A DNA stretch of 40,871 nt, from assembly GCA_024398615.1 (NCBI GenBank), contig JAKSIU010000026.1, positions 1 to 40,871 of the forward strand, written 5' to 3'. This document shows positions 25,078 to 33,505 of the stretch, piece after piece. The translations under genes were made by a program, and so were the position numbers. Below the pieces are notes generated by a model, which was not told the DNA's origin, did not search any database, and saw only the letters and a list, made by a program, of their open reading frames with translations. The stretch is from Bacteroidaceae bacterium (GTDB taxonomy: Bacteria; Bacteroidota; Bacteroidia; Bacteroidales; Bacteroidaceae). Position 1 is the stretch's first letter; the number at the start of each line of letters is the position of its first letter.

Positions 25078-25563
25078 TCAATCAAGTACCGGAACCTCTT
25101 TCTTGATGCTCTCATCCAGAGAAATCAGAGTCTCTGTCGCGGTCACCCCGCTTATCTCCTGAATCTTGCCGTTGATAAGTTCCATAAGGTGGGAATTGTC
25201 ACGGGCAAACAGCTTTATCATCATCGTGTATCTGCCGGTGGTGAAATGGCTCTCCACGACCTCCGGTATCTGATCCAGCTGTTCCACTACCTGACGGTAC
25301 ATGGAACCTTTTTCAAGTGTGAGACCAACGTACGTACATGTACTGTAGCCCACGCTACGGGGATTGACATGATACCCGGAACCGGTAATGATTCCATCGT
25401 CAAACATCTTCTGAACCCGCTGGTGAATGGCTGCTCTGGAAACTCCGCACTGAAGGGCCACATCACGGAATGGGATACGGGCATTCTGTGATATGATGCT
25501 CAGAATCTTCCTGTCAAGGGAATCCATCCGTTCATTGCCGGAAATCACTTTCTTAGTATTCAT
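25078..25563 (-). CDS. Lrp/AsnC family transcriptional regulator
   Basis: A 161-residue regulator starting at the ATG at 25563. It has an N-terminal winged helix-turn-helix (DSLDRKILSIISQNARIPFRDVALQCGVSRAAIHQRV...) and a C-terminal RAM ligand-binding/oligomerisation domain (VESHFTTGRYTMMIKLFARD). Such proteins sense amino acids or small metabolites. It is cotranscribed with the C26-M19 peptidase, so it probably controls that gene in response to an amino acid or peptide product. A TATATTTG box lies at 25602-25595. Confidence 0.92.
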   Translation of the reverse strand: MNTKKVISGNERMDSLDRKILSIISQNARIPFRDVALQCGVSRAAIHQRVQKMFDDGIITGSGYHVNPRSVGYSTCTYVGLTLEKGSMYRQVVEQLDQIPEVVESHFTTGRYTMMIKLFARDNSHLMELINGKIQEISGVTATETLISLDESIKKEVPVLD

Positions 25564-25594
25564 AGTCAATCTGATCTTGCTTGGATATTCCGCT

Positions 25595-25602
25595 CAAATA
25601 TA
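25595..25602 (-). promoter_or_regulatory. TATATTTG -7 box of the Lrp-type gene
   Basis: A perfect TAnnTTTG match on the minus strand, 31 bases before the ATG at 25563. No TTTG is found at the -33 position, which is occupied by the FKBP terminator hairpin. Confidence 0.4.
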
Positions 25603-25605
25603 TGC

Positions 25606-25636
25606 AAAAAAAAGGAATGGCGGTCGCCATTCCTTT
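25606..25636 (-). terminator. Rho-independent terminator after the FKBP gene
   Basis: On the minus strand AAAGGAATGG pairs with CCATTCCTTT around a 6-base loop, followed by a run of eight T that begins inside the stem. It lies 26 bases after the FKBP stop at 25662 and before the promoter of the Lrp-type gene. Confidence 0.85.
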
Positions 25637-25661
25637 CCTTATTGGTCAGTGTAGCCTTATT

Positions 25662-26510
25662 TTACTTGATGTTTACCAGTTCAACGTCAAATACGAGTGT
25701 TGAGAACGGCTCGATCTGACCCTGACCCTGCTCGCCATAAGCAAGATTGTAAGGGATGAAGAAACGGTACTTGTCACCAACGCTCATAAGCTGGAGACCT
25801 TCAGTCCAACCCTTGATCACGCCACCCAGATTAAGAGTGATGGGAGTTGTTGACTCGTCAAACATGGTTCCGTCAATCAGTTCGCCATGATAACGGACTT
25901 CAACATCGCTGTCAGCTGCAGGCTTCGGACCACCGTTGCCCTGTGACAGGACCTGATAGAGAAGACCGCTTTCAGTCTTCACGACGCCCTCTTCAAGAGC
26001 CTTCTTTTCAAGCCATGCAAGATTCTCTTCCTTGGCCTGATCAAATCTGCGCTCGCTGAATTCCTGATACAGACGGTTTGCAGTATCGTCAGCATCTTCA
26101 AATGACATGACGCTCCAGTCACCTGCAAGTCCGGCTGCAAAAGCTGAAATATAGTTGTCCTCATCGAAGGTCTCGTCACCGCCGAACAACTGTTCGCTGA
26201 GTCCTACGAAAGCCTGTGTCATTTCCTGTGCACCGATTTCATAACCCAGTGCATGGGCAAGAGCCTTCTTGTCATCAGTATTCTTGGCTGCCTCAAGGAA
26301 TCCCTGGATGAAATACTTCATGGTCGTTGAATCAACAACGTCCTCAGGAAGCTGATCCTTATAGACACGGACTGCACGTCCCATACCGATTGAGTATGAA
26401 AGTGAATCCTTCACATCATTCAACTGTGCCTTGGGAGCTGAAACGCTACCGCCGCATGAGCACATGGTTGCTACAGCCATGCATACAACTGCCAAATTGA
26501 TTTTCTTCAT
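25662..26510 (-). CDS. FKBP-type peptidyl-prolyl isomerase lipoprotein
   Basis: A 282-residue lipoprotein (signal peptide ending TMCSC, Cys19) of the FkpA/Mip type. Residues about 35-170 form the helical N-terminal dimerisation domain (SLSYSIGMGRAV). The last 110 residues are the FKBP isomerase domain, with VRYHGELIDGTMFDES, GVIKGWTEGLQLMSVGDKYRFFIPYNLAYG and a closing LVFDVELVNI. It probably helps folding of exported proteins in the periplasm. It has its own promoter box and a strong terminator. Confidence 0.93.
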   Translation of the reverse strand: MKKINLAVVCMAVATMCSCGGSVSAPKAQLNDVKDSLSYSIGMGRAVRVYKDQLPEDVVDSTTMKYFIQGFLEAAKNTDDKKALAHALGYEIGAQEMTQAFVGLSEQLFGGDETFDEDNYISAFAAGLAGDWSVMSFEDADDTANRLYQEFSERRFDQAKEENLAWLEKKALEEGVVKTESGLLYQVLSQGNGGPKPAADSDVEVRYHGELIDGTMFDESTTPITLNLGGVIKGWTEGLQLMSVGDKYRFFIPYNLAYGEQGQGQIEPFSTLVFDVELVNIK

Positions 26511-26520
26511 ATTGTTTTTT

Positions 26521-26538
26521 AAATGGTTTAAACCGTTT
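26521..26538. promoter_or_regulatory. Palindrome in the FKBP gene leader
   Basis: AAATGGTTTAAACCGTTT is an 18-bp near-perfect palindrome around GGTTTAAACC, between the promoter box and the ATG of the FKBP gene. It could be an operator or a leader hairpin; no regulator can be named. Confidence 0.35.
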
Positions 26539-26556
26539 GATTTATTAAAAGCGGTG

Positions 26557-26564
26557 CAAAATTA
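26557..26564 (-). promoter_or_regulatory. TAATTTTG -7 box of the FKBP gene
   Basis: A perfect TAnnTTTG match on the minus strand 46 bases before the ATG at 26510, in the short gap after the cotransporter gene. No -33 TTTG was found. Confidence 0.45.
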
Positions 26565-26575
26565 ATCAAAAATTG

Positions 26576-28297
26576 TCAGTCTGTAATAATTTTCTGACCT
26601 CCCAGTCTGGCTTCACAAACATTAACCACATAATCGCCTATCTTTTCCAGATCCCCGACCATGTCAATGTAATAGACGCCCGTCTGATACGGATATTTTC
26701 GGTCATTCACATCCTGGATGTTGCGGTCACGCAACTGCGTACGGAAATGGTTGATTTCATGCTCCTGATTGATAATGACCGTTTTGTCAAGTTCTTTGGA
26801 GTTCTTCTCCAGGAACTGCATCATGAGTTTCAGGTCATCATCAACCAGACTCATCATATGATGGAGATTGTCATACTGTTCTTCCGTAAATTCGTTATGA
26901 CCGAACTTGCGGTTCAGAGTACGGGCCAGATTATATATGCTGTCACAGATGCTCTCCAGTTCCGATACCTCACGCAATATTGCCTGGACCTTCTGTTTTC
27001 CTTCAGGACTCAGGCGGCCTTCTGAAACTTTTGTCAGATAGTTGGCTATCTCGACCTCCATATTGTCACTGATGTTCTCATATTTCTCAATACGGGTATA
27101 AAGTTTCACGAACTCCTTCTCATCCTTGATTTTCAGAAGATCATAGATAAGGCTGAACATTCTCAATGTCCTGGTACCGAAATGAGCCGTCTCCTTCTGT
27201 GCCTCGAACAGCGACAGTTCCGATGTGGACATTATGCCCTGTGGGATATAGCGCAGGCGGAAATCCTCCTCATCGTCCTTGGCGGGAATAAGCCTGCACA
27301 CCAGTTTTTCAATCTTCTTGATGAATCCTATCAGAATGCCGGTATTGATGACATTGAATGCCGTGTGGAAGGTCGCCAGAATGAAAGTCAGCTTGAAGTT
27401 CATGTCAGCAACAGCCTGCGCATCCATCAGGCTTGTGTCGGCATCGGCATCAACACCCCAGAGCCTGCAGATGAGCCTGACGAACGGTTTGAATACGATA
27501 AGTACCCATATGACACCGAAAGTATTGAACACCAGATGCGCCAGAGCCGCACGCCGGGCCGATGTGTTGGCGCTCATGGCTGCTATGTTTGACGTCAGGG
27601 TCGTGCCAATGTTCTCACCCATGACAAGTGCGATTCCCTGATAGATTGGCAGGACTCCGGTCGAGCAGAGTATCATCGTTATCGCCATGATTGCAGCCGA
27701 TGACTGCACGCAAAGAGTAAGCAGACCGCCTATGACCACATACAGCAGGACTGATAAGAAGCCCCAGTCGCCGGTCACACGGAAGAAGTTGACCACAGCC
27801 ATATTGTCCTGCAGATTCATTTCCGCAGCATGCGTCCTCAAGGTTATGAGGCCCAGGAACATGAACGAGAAGCCGAACAGGAACTCACCGAATGACTTGC
27901 GGCTGCCCTTATTGGAGAAGATGAATGGAATAGCGCATGCGAACAGTAACCATGACAGTTTGGAAAGATCTATGGTAAAACCGAACAGGGCCATGATCCA
28001 GGCAGTGAACGTAGTGCCGATATTGGCACCCATGATGACCGAAATGGCCTGGATCAGAGTAAGAAGTCCGGCATTTACAAAACTCACCGTCATCAGAGTC
28101 GTTGCCGTAGAGGACTGGATTGCAGCTGTCACTCCGGCACCGGTCAGAACTCCCGCAAACCTATTGGTGGTCATTGCACTGAGTATTTTTCTCAAAGTCC
28201 CTCCAGCGAATTTCTGAAGACCTTCACTCATGGTCTTCATTCCGAACATCAGCAGTGCCAGACATCCAAGCACCATTACTACGTCAAAGAAAGTCAT
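26576..28297 (-). CDS. Na/Pi cotransporter family protein with PhoU-like domain
   Basis: A 573-residue inner-membrane protein. Residues 1-340 hold about nine membrane segments with the two inverted-repeat signatures of the NaPi-II family: QSSTATTLMT with MGANIGTTFTAW, and QSSAAIMAIT with MGENIGTTLTSN. Residues about 345-573 are a soluble helical PhoU-like domain. It probably exports or imports phosphate with sodium, sensing phosphate status through the PhoU part. It starts divergently from the nucleoside kinase gene with a 116-base shared upstream region. Confidence 0.92.
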   Translation of the reverse strand: MTFFDVVMVLGCLALLMFGMKTMSEGLQKFAGGTLRKILSAMTTNRFAGVLTGAGVTAAIQSSTATTLMTVSFVNAGLLTLIQAISVIMGANIGTTFTAWIMALFGFTIDLSKLSWLLFACAIPFIFSNKGSRKSFGEFLFGFSFMFLGLITLRTHAAEMNLQDNMAVVNFFRVTGDWGFLSVLLYVVIGGLLTLCVQSSAAIMAITMILCSTGVLPIYQGIALVMGENIGTTLTSNIAAMSANTSARRAALAHLVFNTFGVIWVLIVFKPFVRLICRLWGVDADADTSLMDAQAVADMNFKLTFILATFHTAFNVINTGILIGFIKKIEKLVCRLIPAKDDEEDFRLRYIPQGIMSTSELSLFEAQKETAHFGTRTLRMFSLIYDLLKIKDEKEFVKLYTRIEKYENISDNMEVEIANYLTKVSEGRLSPEGKQKVQAILREVSELESICDSIYNLARTLNRKFGHNEFTEEQYDNLHHMMSLVDDDLKLMMQFLEKNSKELDKTVIINQEHEINHFRTQLRDRNIQDVNDRKYPYQTGVYYIDMVGDLEKIGDYVVNVCEARLGGQKIITD

Positions 28298-28373
28298 ACT
28301 TCGGCTTATGTTTAATTATGTTTGAGTTAGCAATTTTAGCGGGCCACAAGTTTTCCGATAAGGAAAAATGCTG

Positions 28374-28381
28374 TATTTTTG
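28374..28381 (+). promoter_or_regulatory. TATTTTTG -7 box of the nucleoside kinase operon
   Basis: A TAnnTTTG match 32 bases before the ATG at 28414, with TTTT at 28351-28354, 19 bases upstream, as a poor -33 element. Confidence 0.5.
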
Positions 28382-28413
28382 ACTTGTGAAACCTTTTTAG
28401 AAATAGCATTTTT

Positions 28414-30078
28414 ATGGAAATTCTGTGCAAAAATAGCAATAAAAGCCTAAGTTGCAATCCCGGAGCTCCATTTTCGGAGATTTTCAAAATAAGCGGAGCC
28501 CAACTGTCCGGCACACCTCTGTGTGTCAGTTCCAACGGCCGCATATTCGGAATGGATGCACGTATTTTTGAGGCTGCCGACATTGAATTTCTGGACCAGA
28601 CCACAAATATCGGAGCCCGTGTATATTCCATGGGCCTCGTGTTCATTCTGTCCAAAGCAGTTGCAGAACTTTATCCCGGTGGCAGCATAAGAGTATCCAA
28701 TGCCATCTCGAAGGGCTTCTACTGTCCTGTTGAGATTGACCATAAGATAACGAATGCTGATGTCGAAGCCATTGAGCGGCGCATGCGCGAGCTGGTCCGT
28801 CAGGATATTCCTTTCGTGCGCCATACCGCACACACTCCGGAGGTCATTGAAATCATGAGAAAGGCAGGAAGACCGGACACGGCCCTTCTGCTTGAAACCA
28901 CAGGAAGCATATACTCCACGTATTATACACTGCTCGATATGCCCGACTGGTTCTTCGGAGTTCTTCCGCCCAGCACCGGATGCATGGACATTTTCGGACT
29001 GCAGCTTATGGATTATGGGGTTCTTGTACGGGTCCCGCAGAAGAAAGACCCTTCAAAGCTTGAGCCCGCAATCCCTCAGGACAAGATGTTCGAGATATTC
29101 CGCGAGCACCACGAATGGATGTCCATTCTGGGCTTCTCTACCCTTGGAGAACTGAACAGTGCAGTCGCCCATGGCCAGGCCAACATGATCATCAATGTCG
29201 CTGAAGCGCTCCAGGCAAAGAAGATTGTCCACATTGCCGACAGCATTGCCGAACGCCGTCAGATGGACAGCAGCCTCAAGCTGGTACTCATATCCGGTCC
29301 GTCATCATCGGGCAAGACCACATTCAGCAAGCGTCTGCAGGTCCAGCTCATGGCACACGGACTCACCCCGAAGGTACTTTCGCTTGACGATTACTTCCTG
29401 GACCGTGAGCATACCCCGATTGACGAGAACGGCGAATATGATTTCGAGTCTCTCTACGCCATTGACCTTCCGTTCTTCAACCAGCAGCTCAAACAGCTTC
29501 TTGCAGGCGAAAGTGTCGTGCTTCCCACCTTCAACTTCAAGAAAGGCGGTGTCAGGGAGTTCGTCAATCCGCCAATGTCATTGGGCAAGAACGACATTCT
29601 GCTCATAGAAGGCATCCATGCCCTGAATCCGGAACTCATTCCCGACATTCCGGCCAGCTCACGTTTCCTTGTATATGTGTCGGCCCTGACAAGCATCCGC
29701 ATTGACAATCACAACTACATACCCACGACTGACAACCGTCTGCTGCGCCGCATGACACGCGACTACAAGTACCGCAGCTACAGTGCGCAGAACACCATAG
29801 AACGTTGGGCATCGGTCCGTTCGGGCGAAGAAAAGTGGATTTTCCCATATCAGGAGAATGCCGATGCCATGTTCAATTCGGCCATGCTGTTTGAAATAGC
29901 GGTCATCAAGGATATGGTGGCTCCGCTGCTTGACGAAGTGCCCCAGAACTGCGACGAATATACAAAGGCAAGCCAGCTGCGCGATTTCCTCAAGCTGTTC
30001 CGCACAATTCCAAGTCAGAACCTGCCGCCCACATCGCTTGTCAGAGAGTTCATTGGAGGCAGCAGTTTCCATTATTGA
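28414..30078 (+). CDS. Nucleoside (uridine-like) kinase with TGS/tRNA-synthetase-like N-terminus
   Basis: A 554-residue protein in three parts. The N-terminal about 70 residues are TGS-like. A central region resembles the second additional domain of threonyl-tRNA synthetases (residues about 75-250, including DHKITNADVEAIERRMRELV in short form and the RHT segment). The C-terminal half is a phosphoribulokinase/uridine-kinase fold with the P-loop GPSSSGKTTFSK near residue 293 and LSLDDYFLDREHTP after it. It is a known Bacteroidetes architecture annotated as nucleoside kinase; its natural substrate is not certain. The stop lies 5 bases before the rpoN ATG, so they are cotranscribed. Confidence 0.9.
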   Translation: MEILCKNSNKSLSCNPGAPFSEIFKISGAQLSGTPLCVSSNGRIFGMDARIFEAADIEFLDQTTNIGARVYSMGLVFILSKAVAELYPGGSIRVSNAISKGFYCPVEIDHKITNADVEAIERRMRELVRQDIPFVRHTAHTPEVIEIMRKAGRPDTALLLETTGSIYSTYYTLLDMPDWFFGVLPPSTGCMDIFGLQLMDYGVLVRVPQKKDPSKLEPAIPQDKMFEIFREHHEWMSILGFSTLGELNSAVAHGQANMIINVAEALQAKKIVHIADSIAERRQMDSSLKLVLISGPSSSGKTTFSKRLQVQLMAHGLTPKVLSLDDYFLDREHTPIDENGEYDFESLYAIDLPFFNQQLKQLLAGESVVLPTFNFKKGGVREFVNPPMSLGKNDILLIEGIHALNPELIPDIPASSRFLVYVSALTSIRIDNHNYIPTTDNRLLRRMTRDYKYRSYSAQNTIERWASVRSGEEKWIFPYQENADAMFNSAMLFEIAVIKDMVAPLLDEVPQNCDEYTKASQLRDFLKLFRTIPSQNLPPTSLVREFIGGSSFHY

Positions 30079-30083
30079 TTGAA

Positions 30084-31544
30084 ATGGCATCGAACGGAAA
30101 CATACAGTCTCAGATACAGACCCAGTCCCAGACCCAGCAGCAGACGCTTTCTCCCCAGCAGTTACTGGAAGCCAAGCTGCTGCAGCTCTCGGTCGTTGAA
30201 CTTGAGGAACAGGTCCGTAATGAACTGGGTGACAACCCTGCACTCGAGGACATGCCTCAGGATTATACTCAGGAGCAGGACAGTGAATCTGATGACGGAC
30301 AGGAAAATGACCGCAGCCCACAGGATCATGACGATTTCGGAATCTGGGAAGACGCCGATGATACCGATGGCGGGCAATACAACGGAACAGCCAGCGGCTC
30401 GTATCTTCCGGAAATCCCTGTTGCCGATACGCTGTCCTTCTACGACCTTCTTGCCGAACAGCTGGCTGAACAGGAACTGGATCCGAGACAGAAGCAGATT
30501 GCACTGTATCTGATAGGTTCCATAGACAATAACGGTTTCCTGGACAAGGACCTTCAGGCAATATCCGATGACCTGGCCTTCTACCATGGTCTGGACACTA
30601 CAATTGACGAAATCGATTCCGTTCTGAGAATCATTCAGGACTTCGATCCAGCTGGAATAGGTGCCAGAGACCTGCAGGAATGCCTTCTGCTTCAGATAAG
30701 GCGCAAGCCGGGAACTCCTGACACGGAACTCCAGGAACTGGTAATAACCGAGATGTTCGACGACTTCACCCACAAGCGCTGGGACAGAATAGGGCAACGT
30801 CTCGGGTTGGATGACAATCAGGTACAGGACATCATCTCTGAACTGGTGCGTCTCAATCCCCGCCCCGGCAGTGCCATGGGAGAATCTGTAGGACATAACC
30901 GTCAGGTTGTCGTTCCTGACTTCCTGCTTGACAACTATGACGGTGAAATCCATTTCCAGCTGAACAGCAGCAACATACCTGTCCTCAGGGTAAGCCAGGA
31001 GTATTCCGACATGCTGGAACGTCAGTCAAAGGGAACGAACAGCAGTCAGCGCGATGCGGCCATCTATCTTAAACGCAAGCTGGATTCCGCCCGGAATTTC
31101 ATTGAAGCCCTGAAACAGAGGCACCAGACCATGACCCGCACCATGCAGGCCATAATCGACATGCAGATGCCTTTCTTCACAGAAGGCGATGAGACACTGC
31201 TCAAGCCAATGATACTGAAGGACATTGCCGGCAGGACCGGCTATGACATCTCCACCATTTCACGTGTATGCAGCGGCAAATACGTCCAGACCCCGTACGG
31301 TACATTCCCGTTGAAATGGTTCTTCACCGATGGCGTGATGAACAGCGATGGCGAAGAGGTATCAGTGAAACAGATACACAGCCTGCTGCGCGAACTGACT
31401 GAAAACGAGGATCCTGAAGCCCCCCTGTCGGACGGACAGCTGGCTGAAAAGCTTCAGGAGAAGGGATTCACCCTGGCACGCAGGACCATTGCCAAATACC
31501 GTGACCAGCTTGGAATTCCGGTAGCAAGACTCAGAAAGAAATAA
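30084..31544 (+). CDS. rpoN: RNA polymerase sigma-54 factor
   Basis: A 486-residue sigma-54. The ATG at 30084 is chosen over an in-frame TTG at 30075 that overlaps the upstream stop. Region I is glutamine-rich and activator-binding (SQTQQQTLSPQQLLEAKLLQ), followed by an acidic linker (about 60-105), the core-binding domain, and the DNA-binding domain ending with the RpoN box ARRTIAKYR at about 465-473. All regions expected for a working factor are present. It lies in a tight plus-strand run from the nucleoside kinase to ispG. Confidence 0.95.
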   Translation: MASNGNIQSQIQTQSQTQQQTLSPQQLLEAKLLQLSVVELEEQVRNELGDNPALEDMPQDYTQEQDSESDDGQENDRSPQDHDDFGIWEDADDTDGGQYNGTASGSYLPEIPVADTLSFYDLLAEQLAEQELDPRQKQIALYLIGSIDNNGFLDKDLQAISDDLAFYHGLDTTIDEIDSVLRIIQDFDPAGIGARDLQECLLLQIRRKPGTPDTELQELVITEMFDDFTHKRWDRIGQRLGLDDNQVQDIISELVRLNPRPGSAMGESVGHNRQVVVPDFLLDNYDGEIHFQLNSSNIPVLRVSQEYSDMLERQSKGTNSSQRDAAIYLKRKLDSARNFIEALKQRHQTMTRTMQAIIDMQMPFFTEGDETLLKPMILKDIAGRTGYDISTISRVCSGKYVQTPYGTFPLKWFFTDGVMNSDGEEVSVKQIHSLLRELTENEDPEAPLSDGQLAEKLQEKGFTLARRTIAKYRDQLGIPVARLRKK

Positions 31545-31568
31545 TCGAATCATAAGACAATATTGAAA

Positions 31569-32075
31569 ATGAATCCACAGGTAAGCATCATCATGGGCAG
31601 CACATCCGATCTGCCCGTCATGGAAAAGGCAGCCCAGTTTCTGGACAGCATGCAGATTCCGTTTGAAATGAACGCCCTCTCGGCACACCGTACTCCGGCT
31701 CAGGTCGAAGATTTCGCCCTTCATGCAGCAGAACGCGGTATCAAGGTCATCATAGCGGCAGCCGGTATGGCGGCAGCCCTTCCGGGTGTCATTGCTGCAA
31801 GTACAACGGTTCCCGTAATAGGCGTTCCCATCAAGGGAATGCTGGATGGTCTGGATGCCATGCTTTCCATCATCCAGATGCCCCCCGGAATACCGGTAGC
31901 CACAATGGGAGTGAACGGTGCCCAGAACGCAGCCATCATGGCCGCCCAGATCATTGCGCTGTCTGACAGCGAACTGGCAAAGCGCCTTCTTGACTACAAG
32001 CAGGGACTGGGAGAAAAGATCGTAAAGGCGAATGCCGAACTCAGCCAGGTAAAGTACAGCTACAAGACCAACTGA
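31569..32075 (+). CDS. purE: 5-(carboxyamino)imidazole ribonucleotide mutase or AIR carboxylase
   Basis: A 168-residue PurE starting at the ATG at 31569. Visible motifs are MGSTSDLPVM (nucleotide/CO2 loop), SAHRTP with the conserved His40, and AAAGMAAALPG at about 63-73. In the E. coli-type mutase the last motif is usually AAHLPG; the Ala here instead of His leaves open which PurE class (mutase or direct carboxylase) this is. It acts in purine synthesis. The stop overlaps the ispG start by one base. Confidence 0.94.
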   Translation: MNPQVSIIMGSTSDLPVMEKAAQFLDSMQIPFEMNALSAHRTPAQVEDFALHAAERGIKVIIAAAGMAAALPGVIAASTTVPVIGVPIKGMLDGLDAMLSIIQMPPGIPVATMGVNGAQNAAIMAAQIIALSDSELAKRLLDYKQGLGEKIVKANAELSQVKYSYKTN

Positions 32076-33469
32076 TGGAACAGACACACGGCTACTTGAG
32101 ACGCAGGACGACCCCCGTCCATGCAGGCGGTCTTGTCATAGGAGGCGATGCACCTATCCGCGTCCAGAGCATGACAACCGCTTCGACCATGGATACCCAG
32201 GCATGCATCGGACAGGCCATACGCATTATCGAAGCCGGAGGCGAGCTGGTCCGCCTGACAGCTCAGGGAACCCGTGAAGCACTGAATCTGAAGAATATCC
32301 GTCAGGGACTCAGGGAACGCGGATACGACACCCCTCTGGTAGCTGACATACATTTCAATCCGGCCGTGGCCGATGTCGCAGCCACCATTGTCGAAAAGGT
32401 ACGCATCAATCCCGGCAACTATGTGGATCCGGCACGCACTTTCAAGAACCTGGAATACAGCGATGAGGAATATGAGGCCGAAATCGGGAAAATCCGCCAC
32501 AGGCTTGTTCCGTTTCTGGACATCTGCCGGAAAAACGGTACCGCCATAAGGATAGGAGTGAATCACGGGTCCCTGTCAGACCGTATCATGAGCCGTTACG
32601 GCAACACCCCGGCAGGAATGGTGGAAAGTTGCATGGAGTTTCTGAGGATATGCGTGGAACAGGACTTCATGGACGTGGTCATATCAATCAAGGCCAGCAA
32701 CACCTGCGTCATGATAGAGACCGTCCGTCTTCTGGTAAGACAGATGGATAAGGAGAACATGGCGTTCCCGCTCCATCTTGGTGTGACCGAAGCCGGCAGC
32801 GACATGGAAGGACGCATAAAAAGTGCTGTCGGCATTGGCGCCCTTCTGGCCGAAGGCATAGGCGACACCATCCGTGTCTCGCTTTCCGAGGCTCCCGAAA
32901 AGGAGATTCCTGTTGCACGGAAGCTGGTGGACCATGCACCGGAAAGCGCCCTGTTCAGGGAGCACGCATCGGACCATATCACAGCCGATGGCACGCTGCA
33001 TCTGAGCTACAGGGAAAGCTCCATCGAGGACCTTCAGCTGAAGGCGGCCATGGATGCCGGAGCCCTGCTTATTGACGGAAAGGCCAAGGATCTGGAAATA
33101 ACCGACGAGACCGGAACCTTCACTGCCGCAGAGCTCAGAGATACGGCCGATGCCATACTCCAGGCCGCACGCATACGCTTCACGAAGCCCGAATACATTT
33201 CATGTCCCGGCTGTGGACGCACTCTGTATAATCTGGAAGACACCATTGCACGCATCAAGGCAGCCACCTCGCATCTCAAAGGTGTGAAGATTGCCGTCAT
33301 GGGATGCATAGTGAACGGCCCCGGCGAAATGGCCGATGCCGATTTCGGATACGTGGGCGCGGCACGCGGCTGCATCAGCCTTTATAAAGGAAAAGAGTGT
33401 ATTGAGAAGAACATCCCCGAAGATCAGGCGGTGGAGCATCTGCTGGCCCTGATTGAGAAATCAAAATAA
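32075..33469 (+). CDS. ispG: 4-hydroxy-3-methylbut-2-enyl-diphosphate synthase with a short middle insert
   Basis: A 464-residue iron-sulphur enzyme of the MEP isoprenoid pathway. The TIM-barrel part has PLVADIHFNP, KVRINPGNY and IRIGVNHGSL; the cluster domain has Cys377 and Cys380 in SCPGCGRTLYNLE, Cys411 in GCIVNGPGE and Glu418. Between about 285 and 372 there is extra sequence absent from the E. coli enzyme (372 residues). Bacteroidetes and plant enzymes usually have a much larger inserted domain there, so this one looks like a reduced form. The ATG overlaps the purE stop. Confidence 0.93.
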   Translation: MEQTHGYLRRRTTPVHAGGLVIGGDAPIRVQSMTTASTMDTQACIGQAIRIIEAGGELVRLTAQGTREALNLKNIRQGLRERGYDTPLVADIHFNPAVADVAATIVEKVRINPGNYVDPARTFKNLEYSDEEYEAEIGKIRHRLVPFLDICRKNGTAIRIGVNHGSLSDRIMSRYGNTPAGMVESCMEFLRICVEQDFMDVVISIKASNTCVMIETVRLLVRQMDKENMAFPLHLGVTEAGSDMEGRIKSAVGIGALLAEGIGDTIRVSLSEAPEKEIPVARKLVDHAPESALFREHASDHITADGTLHLSYRESSIEDLQLKAAMDAGALLIDGKAKDLEITDETGTFTAAELRDTADAILQAARIRFTKPEYISCPGCGRTLYNLEDTIARIKAATSHLKGVKIAVMGCIVNGPGEMADADFGYVGAARGCISLYKGKECIEKNIPEDQAVEHLLALIEKSK

Positions 33470-33475
33470 AAGAGG

Positions 33476-33483
33476 TATCTTTG
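33476..33483 (+). promoter_or_regulatory. TATCTTTG -7 box of the cysS operon
   Basis: A perfect TAnnTTTG match 22 bases before the cysS ATG, with TTG at 33453-33455 exactly 20 bases upstream. It lies in the 36-base gap after ispG and suggests that cysS starts a new transcription unit. Confidence 0.65.
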
Positions 33484-33505
33484 CAGACCTCGAAAACAGA
33501 ACATT

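Noticed and set aside
29659-30561. 300-codon antisense frame over the nucleoside kinase and rpoN junction
   Set aside because: It spans two well-recognised genes on the other strand and has no recognisable motif.
30162-30953. 263-codon antisense frame within rpoN
   Set aside because: Shadow of the sigma-54 gene, whose domains are unmistakable.
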